Source: SAR116 cluster bacterium (lineage in GTDB: Bacteria > Pseudomonadota > Alphaproteobacteria > Puniceispirillales > GCA-002684695). From it: 7,375 nt of DNA. The notes beneath the pieces are model-generated. The model had not been told where the DNA came from and searched no databases. It saw only the letters and a list, made by a program, of their open reading frames with translations. The DNA is taken from assembly GCA_002684695.1 (NCBI GenBank), contig NYVQ01000077.1, forward strand, positions 1 to 7,375, written 5' to 3'. The position numbers were made by a program, and so were the translations under genes. How positions within the stretch are numbered: position 1 is the first letter of the stretch; every line of letters starts with the position of its first letter. Shown here one piece after another: positions 1-6,774 of this stretch.

Positions 1-1272
1 AATAAAATTAAAGAAATTTTTGGTAGACAAATTTTAGACTCAAGAGGAAACCCAACTGTTGAAGTAGAAATTATTCTGAATAATGGCATTAAATCCCGCG
101 CTTCAGTGCCGTCTGGTGCTTCAACAGGAGTGCATGAGGCAATTGAAAAAAGGGATCATGACAATTCTAAATATTTAGGTAAAGGAGTTTCAACAGTAAT
201 TAACAATATAAACTTTGAAATTAACAATAATCTTAGAGGTTTATTACCTTTTGATCAGGAAAAGATTGATCAAAAATTGATTGAATTAGATGGCACTAAA
301 AACAAAAGTCGATTAGGAGCTAATGCATTATTAGGTGTTAGTCTAGCTATTGCTAGAGTTTCGGCGAAAGCAAAAAATGAAAGCTTATATAAATATTTAA
401 GTAATAGTAAAGATTTTCTTTTACCAACTCCTTTAATGAATTTTATTAATGGAGGAGCACATGCAAATAATTCACTGGATTTTCAAGAAATAATGATAAT
501 GCCTGTGGGAGCAAAATCCTTTTCTGAAGCACTTAGATGGGGCGCTGAGATCTTCCATCATCTAAAAAAAATCTTATCAGATAAATTATATTCTACATCT
601 GTTGGTGATGAGGGTGGTTTTTCACCCCAAATTAAGAGTGTTGATGAAGCACTTGAATTATTATCTAAAGCAGTGGAAAATTCAGGAAGAAATTTGGATA
701 ATGATATTAAATTTGCCATTGATGCAGCTTCTTCTGAATTTTTTAGCAACAATTATTATCAAATGCAAAATGGTGAAAAAAAGCTAGATACAAGTGATAT
801 GATAAATATGTGGGAGAATTTAGTTCAAAAATACCCAATAATTTCACTTGAAGATCCATTGGATGAAAATGACTATGATGGTTATAAAGAACTTACAAAT
901 TTAATTGGGAAAAATGTACAAATAGTCGGCGATGATTTGTTTGCAACTAATATAAATAGGCTAAATGAGGGAATAAAAATAAATGCAGCGAATTCAATTT
1001 TAATTAAACTAAATCAAATTGGAACACTTACTGAAACAATAAAAACTGTTAAATTAGCCAAACAAAGTAAATTTGGAACTATTATTTCTCACCGCTCTGG
1101 TGAGACAGAAGATACTTTTATTGCTGATTTTTCGGTAGGATTAAATGCAGGCCAAATTAAGACAGGTTCATTATCACGTTCTGAGAGACTTTGTAAATAT
1201 AACCAGCTTTTAAGAATTGAGGAAGAGCTTGGAGCCAAAGCCAAGTATAATGGTAATAAAATTTTATTTTAA
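1..1272 (+). CDS. eno: Enolase (phosphopyruvate hydratase), 5' end just outside the window
   Basis: Cytoplasmic glycolytic enzyme that interconverts 2-phosphoglycerate and phosphoenolpyruvate, with Mg2+. The reading frame is open from base 1 and shows 423 residues. The first visible residues, NKIKEIFGRQILDSRGNPTV, match the extreme N-terminus of enolases, so probably only the initiator Met, or Met plus one residue, is missing. An in-frame GTG at 106 lies inside the conserved PSGASTG loop and is not the start. Numbering visible residues: His154 in GGAHA, catalytic acid Glu204 in VGDEGGFSP, Mg2+ ligands Asp241, Glu284 and Asp311, catalytic Lys336 in LIKLNQIGTLTET, His364-Arg365-Ser366 in SHRSGETEDT and substrate-contacting Lys387 in GQIKTGS. 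These sit a constant 5-6 residues before the E. coli numbers, so the protein has no large indel. The SLEDP motif has Pro where many bacterial enolases have Gly; this is a minor variant. Next gene starts 42 bases downstream. Confidence 0.98.
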   Translation, partial: NKIKEIFGRQILDSRGNPTVEVEIILNNGIKSRASVPSGASTGVHEAIEKRDHDNSKYLGKGVSTVINNINFEINNNLRGLLPFDQEKIDQKLIELDGTKNKSRLGANALLGVSLAIARVSAKAKNESLYKYLSNSKDFLLPTPLMNFINGGAHANNSLDFQEIMIMPVGAKSFSEALRWGAEIFHHLKKILSDKLYSTSVGDEGGFSPQIKSVDEALELLSKAVENSGRNLDNDIKFAIDAASSEFFSNNYYQMQNGEKKLDTSDMINMWENLVQKYPIISLEDPLDENDYDGYKELTNLIGKNVQIVGDDLFATNINRLNEGIKINAANSILIKLNQIGTLTETIKTVKLAKQSKFGTIISHRSGETEDTFIADFSVGLNAGQIKTGSLSRSERLCKYNQLLRIEEELGAKAKYNGNKILF

Positions 1273-1314
1273 TTTTTTATTGACCGATTCGTTATATTTT
1301 GATTCAATTGAAAA

Positions 1315-1626
1315 ATGAGTATATTTCAAAGTAATGTTAATAGTAATTTTAAACTAATATATTTTATTATTCCTTTAATTGTCTCAGGTTTATTGATAAT
1401 TAATGCATCAAGAGACAATGGTGGTATACCTGTTTTAAATAGTTTAAACAAAAAAATTTACGAAGCTGAAAAAAATATAGCTATTTTAGATCAAGAATTA
1501 TCTATTATTCAAAATAAAGTTAATCTTATTAAAGGGCCTGAAATAGACGCTGATTTATTGGAAGAATTAGCCTATGAGTATCTTGGTTATTCATATAAAA
1601 AAGATTTATTTGTACCCATAAAGTAA
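1315..1626 (+). CDS. ftsB: Septum formation initiator family protein (FtsB/DivIC-like)
   Basis: Small (103 aa) single-pass membrane protein, probably a division-site scaffold of the FtsB/DivIC type, which in known systems binds FtsL and FtsQ. Residues about 12-31 form one hydrophobic membrane segment preceded by a short N-terminal tail, giving a predicted N-in, C-out topology. Residues 41-72 follow a clean heptad pattern: L41, L44, I48, A51, I55, L58, L62, I65, V69 and I72 fall at alternating 3/4 spacing, a parallel coiled coil. After it comes a short acidic segment, DADLLEELAYEYLGY, ending in VPI, which resembles the family's C-terminal LDxDLLEExAxxxLG pattern. The family is poorly conserved in sequence, so the assignment relies on architecture, this C-terminal pattern and position between eno and pdhA, a common alphaproteobacterial arrangement. 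The ATG at 1315 has no clear Shine-Dalgarno. Which division complex partner it contacts here is inference. Confidence 0.85.
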   Translation: MSIFQSNVNSNFKLIYFIIPLIVSGLLIINASRDNGGIPVLNSLNKKIYEAEKNIAILDQELSIIQNKVNLIKGPEIDADLLEELAYEYLGYSYKKDLFVPIK

Positions 1627-1664
1627 TTATTAACATAATTTAGTTAAAAATAAAAATATATAAT

Positions 1665-1694
1665 AAATACAATAATTTAATATATATTGTATTT
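1665..1694. promoter_or_regulatory. AT-rich inverted repeat, candidate operator or weak terminator
   Basis: AAATACAATA (1665-1674) and TATTGTATTT (1685-1694) are perfect 10-bp inverted copies around a 10-base spacer. The T run continues to 1697. It lies 38 bases after the ftsB stop and just upstream of the candidate pdhA promoter, overlapping no gene. Read as RNA it is a hairpin with a U tail, but only one of ten pairs is G-C, so termination would be weak. Read as DNA it is a dyad centred about 50 bases before the predicted pdh transcription start, a plausible regulator position. In such AT-rich sequence a repeat of this length can also arise by chance. Confidence 0.35.
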
Positions 1695-1695
1695 T

Positions 1696-1724
1696 TTGAA
1701 ATTTGTATTATTTTAATATATAAC
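1696..1724 (+). promoter_or_regulatory. Candidate sigma70-type promoter of the pdh operon
   Basis: A -35-like TTGAAA (1696-1701; one mismatch to TTGACA) and a -10-like TATAAC (1719-1724; one mismatch to TATAAT) are separated by exactly 17 bases. Predicted start of transcription is near 1731, only about 9 bases before the pdhA ATG at 1740, giving an almost leaderless message. It is the best-spaced pair in the gap. A perfect TATAAT at 1659-1664 lacks a good -35 at normal spacing. The region is so AT-rich that chance matches are expected. Confidence 0.45.
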
Positions 1725-1739
1725 TTTATTAAAAATTTG

Positions 1740-2783
1740 ATGAATAAATTGGTAAACACTACAAAAAAAAATCTCAAAGTGAAAAGAAAAAAAACTGGAA
1801 GACCACTAAAAGAATCTGATGTAAATCTCCTTAGCAAAGAAGAATTAATTGAATTATATAAGCAAATGCTTCTTATACGTCGCTTTGAGGAAAAAGCTGG
1901 TCAACTTTATGGGATGGGATCAATAGGTGGATTTTGCCATCTATATATTGGTCAAGAGGCTGTTGTTGTTGGAATGCAGTCTGTATCCTTAGATGGTGAT
2001 AGCGTAATCACATCTTATCGCGATCATGGTCATATGCTTGCATGTGGTATGGACCCCAAGGGCGTTATGGCTGAACTCACTGGAAGGGAAAGCGGATATT
2101 CTAAGGGCAAAGGTGGATCTATGCACATGTTCAGTAAAGAAAAAAATTTTTTTGGTGGTCATGGTATTGTTGGAGCACAAGTTCCAATTGGTATAGGGTT
2201 AGCTTTTTCACACAATTATAAACAAGATGGATTTGTTTGTATGACATATCTTGGTGATGGTGCTGTAAATCAAGGTCAGGTTTATGAAAGTTTTAATATG
2301 TCTGCTCTTTGGAAACTGCCAGTTATATTTGTTATTGAAAATAATAAGTATGGAATGGGTACTTCAGTTACAAGAGCTTCAGCAGGGAGATCTTTGGCTG
2401 AAAGAGGTAAGGCATATGGAATTCCTGGTTTAGAAGTTGATGGAATGAATATTTTTTCTGTTAGAGAGGCAGGGAAAAAAGCTTTGGATTATGCAAGGAA
2501 AGGAAGTGGGCCCTTTATCTTGGAAATGAAAACATATAGATACAGAGGGCATTCTATGTCTGATCCAGCTAAATATAGAACTCGCTCGGAGGTTGATGCA
2601 GTTAGGCAACAAAAAGATTGTATAGAAAATTTAAAAGAAATTCTCCAAGAGCAAAAAATTACAGATGATCACTTTAAAAAAATTGATAGTGAAATCAAAT
2701 CTAATGTCTCTGTCGCTTCAGACTTTGCTCTAGATAGTAGTTTGCCTGATGAAAAAGAATTGCTTACAGATATATATATTTAG
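1740..2783 (+). CDS. pdhA: Pyruvate dehydrogenase E1 component, alpha subunit
   Basis: Alpha chain (347 aa) of the heterotetrameric, thiamine-diphosphate-dependent E1, which decarboxylates pyruvate and, with PdhB, reductively acetylates the lipoyl arm of E2. The E1 alpha core begins near residue 40 (LLIRRFEEKAGQLYGMG) and includes HLYIGQEA from His67. The ThDP/Mg2+ motif starts with Gly172-Asp173-Gly174 and ends 26 residues later at Asn201-Asn202 (ENNKYGMG). The mobile active-site loop HSMSDP is at 271-276. Length is normal. The ATG at 1740 is preferred; an adjacent in-frame TTG at 1737 would add one residue. No Shine-Dalgarno is visible, which fits a very short leader from the promoter just upstream. 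The first ~25 residues are a Lys/Arg-rich tail; basic N-terminal tails are usual in alphaproteobacterial PdhA. pdhB begins 12 bases after the stop, so the two E1 chains are almost certainly co-translated from one message. Confidence 0.97.
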   Translation: MNKLVNTTKKNLKVKRKKTGRPLKESDVNLLSKEELIELYKQMLLIRRFEEKAGQLYGMGSIGGFCHLYIGQEAVVVGMQSVSLDGDSVITSYRDHGHMLACGMDPKGVMAELTGRESGYSKGKGGSMHMFSKEKNFFGGHGIVGAQVPIGIGLAFSHNYKQDGFVCMTYLGDGAVNQGQVYESFNMSALWKLPVIFVIENNKYGMGTSVTRASAGRSLAERGKAYGIPGLEVDGMNIFSVREAGKKALDYARKGSGPFILEMKTYRYRGHSMSDPAKYRTRSEVDAVRQQKDCIENLKEILQEQKITDDHFKKIDSEIKSNVSVASDFALDSSLPDEKELLTDIYI

Positions 2784-2785
2784 TT

Positions 2786-2789
2786 AGGA
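2786..2789 (+). promoter_or_regulatory. Shine-Dalgarno of pdhB
   Basis: AGGA followed by an A-rich spacer lies 6 bases before the ATG at 2796, in the 12-base gap after pdhA. It supports this ATG as the pdhB start, which also places the lipoyl domain flush with the N-terminus. Confidence 0.7.
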
Positions 2790-2795
2790 AAAACT

Positions 2796-4094
2796 ATGTC
2801 AATTATAAAAATGCCAGCTCTATCTCCAACAATGACGGTTGGAACCATTTCTAAATGGCTTGTTAGCGAGGGAGATGAAGTGGTGAGTGGTGATATTTTA
2901 GCTGAAATTGAGACTGATAAAGCAACCATGGAACTTGAGGCTATTGACGATGGAGAGGTTAGCAAGATTTTAGTTCAAGCTGGCGAACAAAATATTTCAG
3001 TTGGAACTCCAATTATAGTTATTGGGGATGAAAACAACACTACAAAAATTTCTCATGTTGTTAAACAAGTTCAGTCTGGAAATGAAAAAAAAGAAATATC
3101 TAATTCAGATAAAATCACAATTTCTGTAAGAGAGGCTTTAAGAGATGCAATGGCAGAAGAAATGAGGTTAGATGAAGATATATTTATTATGGGAGAGGAA
3201 GTTGCTGAATACCAAGGCGCATACAAAGTTACACAAGGCCTTCTTGAAGAATTTGGTGAAAAAAGAGTAATTGACACTCCAATTACGGAGCAAGGTTTCG
3301 CTGGATTAGGAGTTGGTGCTGCCTTTGGAGGGCTTAAACCAATAATAGAGTTCATGACATTTAATTTTTCAATGCAGGCTATTGATCAAATTATTAACTC
3401 AGCTGCTAAAACATTATATATGTCGGGTGGTCAAATGGGGTGCCCCATTGTTTTTCGAGGACCAAATGGAGCTGCCTCTAGAGTTGCTGCACAACACTCA
3501 CAATGTTTTGCAAGTTGGTATGCCCATTGTCCTGGACTAAAAGTAGTGTCACCTTGGTCTGCATCAGATGCAAAAGGACTTTTAAAAGCATCTATTAGGG
3601 ACCCAAATCCGGTAATATTTCTTGAAAATGAGCTATTATACGGTGAAAAATTTGAAATTGATGGTGAGAATGAAATCGTTCCTATTGGTGTAGGTAATAT
3701 TGTAAGTAAGGGTAATGATGTAACTGTTGTTGCATTCTCAATAATGGTTGGAAAAGCTCTTAATGCAACTAAAAAACTTGCAGAAAATGGAATCTCTGTA
3801 GAGATAATTGATCTTAGAACTATCAAACCATTAGATATCGAGCTTATAATAAATAGCGTTAAAAAAACAAATAGACTCGTAATATGTGAAGAGGGGTTTC
3901 CTTTCTCAGGAATAGGTTCGGAGATAATCGCTCAAGTTCAAGAATATGCATTTGATTGGCTGGACGCTCCAATTAAGAGAGTAACTGGTCAAGACGTCCC
4001 TTTACCATATGCAGAAAATCTCGAAAAACTAGCTTTGCCCCAAGAAGAAGACATAGTAAACGCTGTACTTAATATCTTAAATGAGGTGAATTAA
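2796..4094 (+). CDS. pdhB: Pyruvate dehydrogenase E1 component, beta subunit, with N-terminal lipoyl domain
   Basis: Beta chain (432 aa) of E1, which completes the thiamine-diphosphate site with PdhA. Residues 1-77 form a biotinyl/lipoyl domain: KMPALSPTM near the start, then ETDKATME with the lipoylation site at Lys42. A short charged linker (about 78-105) leads into the E1 beta body from about residue 107. That body comprises the pyrimidine-binding transketolase-like domain, with GEEVAEYQGAYKVTQGL and the conserved ITEQGFAG (Glu165, expected to activate the thiamine ring), then GPNGAA and QHSQ segments, and a C-terminal transketolase domain ending with GQDVPLPYAENLE. Most E1 beta chains are about 325-340 aa without a lipoyl domain. 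The extra domain is characteristic of alphaproteobacterial PDH operons (known from Zymomonas and rhizobia), so this is a lineage trait and not a new fusion. The stop codon is one base before the pdhC ATG. Confidence 0.97.
   Translation: MSIIKMPALSPTMTVGTISKWLVSEGDEVVSGDILAEIETDKATMELEAIDDGEVSKILVQAGEQNISVGTPIIVIGDENNTTKISHVVKQVQSGNEKKEISNSDKITISVREALRDAMAEEMRLDEDIFIMGEEVAEYQGAYKVTQGLLEEFGEKRVIDTPITEQGFAGLGVGAAFGGLKPIIEFMTFNFSMQAIDQIINSAAKTLYMSGGQMGCPIVFRGPNGAASRVAAQHSQCFASWYAHCPGLKVVSPWSASDAKGLLKASIRDPNPVIFLENELLYGEKFEIDGENEIVPIGVGNIVSKGNDVTVVAFSIMVGKALNATKKLAENGISVEIIDLRTIKPLDIELIINSVKKTNRLVICEEGFPFSGIGSEIIAQVQEYAFDWLDAPIKRVTGQDVPLPYAENLEKLALPQEEDIVNAVLNILNEVN
4083..4088 (+). promoter_or_regulatory. 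Shine-Dalgarno of pdhC inside the end of pdhB
   Basis: GAGGTG, 7 bases before the ATG at 4096, is embedded in the last codons of pdhB. This is the strongest ribosome-binding site in the window. With the one-base gap between genes it suggests translational coupling of E1 beta and E2. Confidence 0.75.
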
Positions 4095-4095
4095 G

Positions 4096-5343
4096 ATGCC
4101 TATCTCAATTAAGATGCCCTCTCTATCGCCAACTATGACTGAAGGAAAGCTAGCTAAATGGCTTAAAAAAAAGGGTGATCAAGTATTACCAGGTGATATT
4201 ATAGCTGAAATTGAAACAGATAAAGCAACTATGGAAATTGAAGCAGTTGATGAAGGTGTATTATTTGAAATTAAAGTTGATGAAGGAGCAGAAAATGTTT
4301 TGGTTGGTTCTACTATAGCAACAATCATGGAAGAAAATGATAGTGAAAATGATATGATGGACCTAGAAGGTAATGGTAATATAGAGGGTGAAAATAATTT
4401 AGTTTCAATCGAAAATAAAAATAAGAATTTAGAATTTAATGAAAAAAAAGTAACAAGTGATTTATCTTTAGATAAAACTTCTAGTGAAAACAGAATTAGA
4501 ATATCACCGTTAGCAAAAAGGTTAGCTTTAAAAAACAATATTTCTTACAGGGAAATAAAAGGATCAGGACCATATGGAAGAATAGTAAAAAAAGATATTG
4601 AAAATTATGATAACTTAAAAGAAACATTTGATAACAATTTAAATAATAAAATTGATTTAAAAAAGAATAATTTTAGTGATGTTCCTCTCAGTCCAATGAG
4701 GAAGGTTATAGCTCAAAGACTAATTAATTCCGTTAATGAAGCACCTCACTTTTTTTTGTCTGTAGATTGTAACATTTCAGAGATAAATAAAATTAGAAAT
4801 CAAATTAATAGTGACAATTTAAAAATATCAGTAAATGATTTCATAGTAAAAGCTTCTGCTAAAGCTCTAAAAAATGTTCCTAAAGCAAATTGTAGTTGGA
4901 ATGATAATTTTATTCGATATTATAACAACTTTGATATATCAGTGGCTGTTGCTATTGATGATGGCTTAATCACACCAATTGTTAGGAATGCAGAAAGTAA
5001 AGGTTTAGGGGAAATATCAAAAGAAATAAAAGACTTGGTAGATAAAGCTAAAAAAGGAAATTTAACACCCGAAGAATATCAAGGTGGAAATTTTACTGTA
5101 TCAAATTTAGGAATGTATGGGATAAAGAATTTTACAGCTATAATAAATCCGCCCCAAAGTATGATATTAGCTATTGGTAAAGCGGAAAAAAAACCTTTAA
5201 TAATTAATAATGAAATTCAAATATCAGAAATAATGAGTGTAACTCTTTCATGTGATCATAGAGTGGTCGACGGAGCTTTAGGTTCTGTGTGGCTTAATAA
5301 GTTTAAGAGTTATATAGAAAACCCTTCTTTAATGTTAATTTAG
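4096..5343 (+). CDS. pdhC: Pyruvate dehydrogenase E2 component (dihydrolipoamide acetyltransferase)
   Basis: Core of the complex (415 aa): it carries the acetyl group on its lipoyl arm and transfers it to coenzyme A. Domain order: one lipoyl domain (1-78; lipoylated Lys43 in ETDKATME); a linker (about 80-132); the peripheral-subunit-binding domain (about 134-171, ISPLAKRLA to GPYGRIVKKDI) that docks E1 or E3; a second linker (172-194); and the catalytic acetyltransferase domain (about 195-415). Catalytic His388 and Asp392 lie in SCDHRVVDG, and GGNFTVSNLGMYG precedes them. A single lipoyl domain is normal for alphaproteobacterial E2. Both linkers contain no Ala or Pro and are instead rich in Asn, Glu, Lys and Ser, unlike the Ala/Pro-rich linkers usual in this family. 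The product could in principle be called a generic 2-oxoacid dehydrogenase E2, but position after pdhA and pdhB fixes it as the pyruvate enzyme. lpdA starts 8 bases downstream. Confidence 0.97.
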   Translation: MPISIKMPSLSPTMTEGKLAKWLKKKGDQVLPGDIIAEIETDKATMEIEAVDEGVLFEIKVDEGAENVLVGSTIATIMEENDSENDMMDLEGNGNIEGENNLVSIENKNKNLEFNEKKVTSDLSLDKTSSENRIRISPLAKRLALKNNISYREIKGSGPYGRIVKKDIENYDNLKETFDNNLNNKIDLKKNNFSDVPLSPMRKVIAQRLINSVNEAPHFFLSVDCNISEINKIRNQINSDNLKISVNDFIVKASAKALKNVPKANCSWNDNFIRYYNNFDISVAVAIDDGLITPIVRNAESKGLGEISKEIKDLVDKAKKGNLTPEEYQGGNFTVSNLGMYGIKNFTAIINPPQSMILAIGKAEKKPLIINNEIQISEIMSVTLSCDHRVVDGALGSVWLNKFKSYIENPSLMLI

Positions 5344-5351
5344 TTAAGAAT

Positions 5352-6758
5352 ATGAGAAAATTTGATTTAGTTGTCTTGGGGGGTGGTCCTGGTGGGTATG
5401 TAGCTGCTATTAGAGCTAAACAGTTGGGGTTAAATGTGCTGTTATTAGAGAGTAATGAACTTGGTGGTGTATGTCTAAATTGGGGATGTATACCCACAAA
5501 AGCATTATTAAAAGTTAGTGAATTCAAGAATAACATTAATAAATTTAAAGATTTTGGAATTGAAGTAAGTGGTGAGATTTCCTTTAATATAAAAAAGGTT
5601 ATTCAAAGATCAAGGAATGTTTCCAAACAATTATCAAATGGTGTTAAGCATCTTCTTAAAAAAAATAATGTAGAAGTTATTAAAGGCTTTGGGTCTATTC
5701 AAGATATAAAAGAAGAAGTAATTCTTAATGTATCACAGGGTGAAGGAAGCAATATTAAGATAGGTTCTAAACATCTTATTATTGCTACAGGTGCAAAACC
5801 TAGATTAATTCCTGGAGTTGACACTAAAAATGATAATATTTGGACTGCTAAAGATGCTATGGTCCCAAAATCAATCCCTAAATCAATTACAATTATAGGT
5901 TCTGGTGCCATAGGGATTGAATTTGCTAGTTTTTATAATGATATGGGTAGTAAAGTTACTGTTGTTGAGATGGAAAATTCAATTTTACCCAATGAAGATC
6001 AAGAAGTATCAGAAACTGCTAAAAATATTTTTTCTAAGAGAGGGATAAATTTTTTAAATAATTCTTCACTAGTTTCAGTTGATACATCCAAAAATAATAT
6101 TATTTCAAAGATTGAAACAAATAATAAAATCATTGATCTTGTTTCTGAAAAATTATTATTAGCAATTGGAATAACAGGTAATATAGAAAATTTAGGTTTA
6201 GAAAAATCGAATATTGAAATTAAAAATGGTCATATAATTACAGACGATAAAATGAGAACTAATGTCAAAAATATTTATGCGATTGGTGATGTAACACAAC
6301 CGCCATGGCTAGCTCATAAAGCATCACATGAGGCAATGATTGCTTCAGAAGTCATTGCAGGTTTAAATAATGTTCATAGTTTAGATAAAAGTGCTATACC
6401 TTCTTGTACCTACTCATATCCTCAAATTGCTTCTATAGGTCTTAATGAACAGCAAGCAAAAGATAATGGATTTAAAATAAAAGTTGGCACTTTCCCTTTT
6501 TTAGGAAATGGAAAATCTATTACAATGGGTGTTAGTGATGGATTTATTAAAACAATTTTTAATCACGAAACTGGAGAACTCATTGGAGCTCACATGATAG
6601 GTTCAGAGGTCACTGAATTAATTAATAGTTTTAGTATTGCTAAGCAACTTGAAACAACAGAAAAAGATATTATTAACACTGTTTTTGCACATCCAACACT
6701 GTCTGAGGCATTGCATGAGTCAGTTCTTGCTGCTTACAATAGAGCAATCCACTTTTAA
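5352..6758 (+). CDS. lpdA: Dihydrolipoyl dehydrogenase (E3)
   Basis: Flavoprotein (468 aa) that reoxidises the dihydrolipoyl arm of E2 and passes electrons through FAD to NAD+. The N-terminal FAD-binding fold has G10-x-G12-x-x-G15 in LGGGPGGYVAA. The redox-active disulfide is Cys41/Cys46 in GGVCLNWGCIPTKALL. The NAD-binding fold has Gly183-x-Gly185-x-x-Gly188 in IGSGAIG. The second FAD contact is Asp313 in AIGDV. The C-terminal dimerisation domain carries the catalytic pair His447 and Glu452 in AHPTLSEA. Length and motifs are standard. Trp44 between the cysteines (CLNWGC, where E. coli has Val) is a variant common among E3s of alphaproteobacterial PDH operons, from memory. Upstream AAGAA is a weak ribosome-binding site. 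An E3 can also serve 2-oxoglutarate dehydrogenase and glycine cleavage; whether a second lpd copy exists elsewhere cannot be seen here. Confidence 0.97.
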   Translation: MRKFDLVVLGGGPGGYVAAIRAKQLGLNVLLLESNELGGVCLNWGCIPTKALLKVSEFKNNINKFKDFGIEVSGEISFNIKKVIQRSRNVSKQLSNGVKHLLKKNNVEVIKGFGSIQDIKEEVILNVSQGEGSNIKIGSKHLIIATGAKPRLIPGVDTKNDNIWTAKDAMVPKSIPKSITIIGSGAIGIEFASFYNDMGSKVTVVEMENSILPNEDQEVSETAKNIFSKRGINFLNNSSLVSVDTSKNNIISKIETNNKIIDLVSEKLLLAIGITGNIENLGLEKSNIEIKNGHIITDDKMRTNVKNIYAIGDVTQPPWLAHKASHEAMIASEVIAGLNNVHSLDKSAIPSCTYSYPQIASIGLNEQQAKDNGFKIKVGTFPFLGNGKSITMGVSDGFIKTIFNHETGELIGAHMIGSEVTELINSFSIAKQLETTEKDIINTVFAHPTLSEALHESVLAAYNRAIHF

Positions 6759-6774
6759 ATATTTAAATAAAATT

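Noticed and set aside
106..108. GTG as a possible internal enolase start
   Set aside because: It encodes the Val just before the conserved PSGASTG loop, and the frame upstream encodes the conserved enolase N-terminus to base 1.
1280..1298. TTGACC followed by TATATT upstream of ftsB, possible promoter
   Set aside because: The two hexamers are only 7 bases apart, far from the usual 16-18, and no alternative -10 of quality fits.
1303..1312. 10-base palindrome TTCAATTGAA directly before the ftsB ATG, possible operator
   Set aside because: Short and AT-rich, expected by chance at this composition, with no second copy in the window.
1764..1812. Lys/Arg-rich start of PdhA with a TGRPLK stretch resembling an AT-hook DNA-binding motif
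   Set aside because: Basic N-terminal tails are usual in alphaproteobacterial PdhA, and a single GRP core in a Lys-rich tail is weak evidence for DNA binding.
1640..1837. Minus-strand open frame with hydrophobic Phe/Ile/Leu-rich product across the ftsB-pdhA gap
   Set aside because: Its composition is what AT-rich DNA gives when translated, it overlaps the pdhA start, and it has no ribosome-binding site.
2796..3113. Lipoyl domain on PdhB as an assembly or annotation fusion with pdhC
   Set aside because: The frame is continuous with a good Shine-Dalgarno at the domain start, pdhC has its own complete lipoyl domain, and the architecture is known in alphaproteobacteria.
3071..3826. Long open frames on the minus strand opposite pdhB (94 and 131 codons), possible antisense genes
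   Set aside because: They lie opposite strongly conserved codons of pdhB, have no ribosome-binding site or recognisable protein features, and are explained as shadows of the coding strand.
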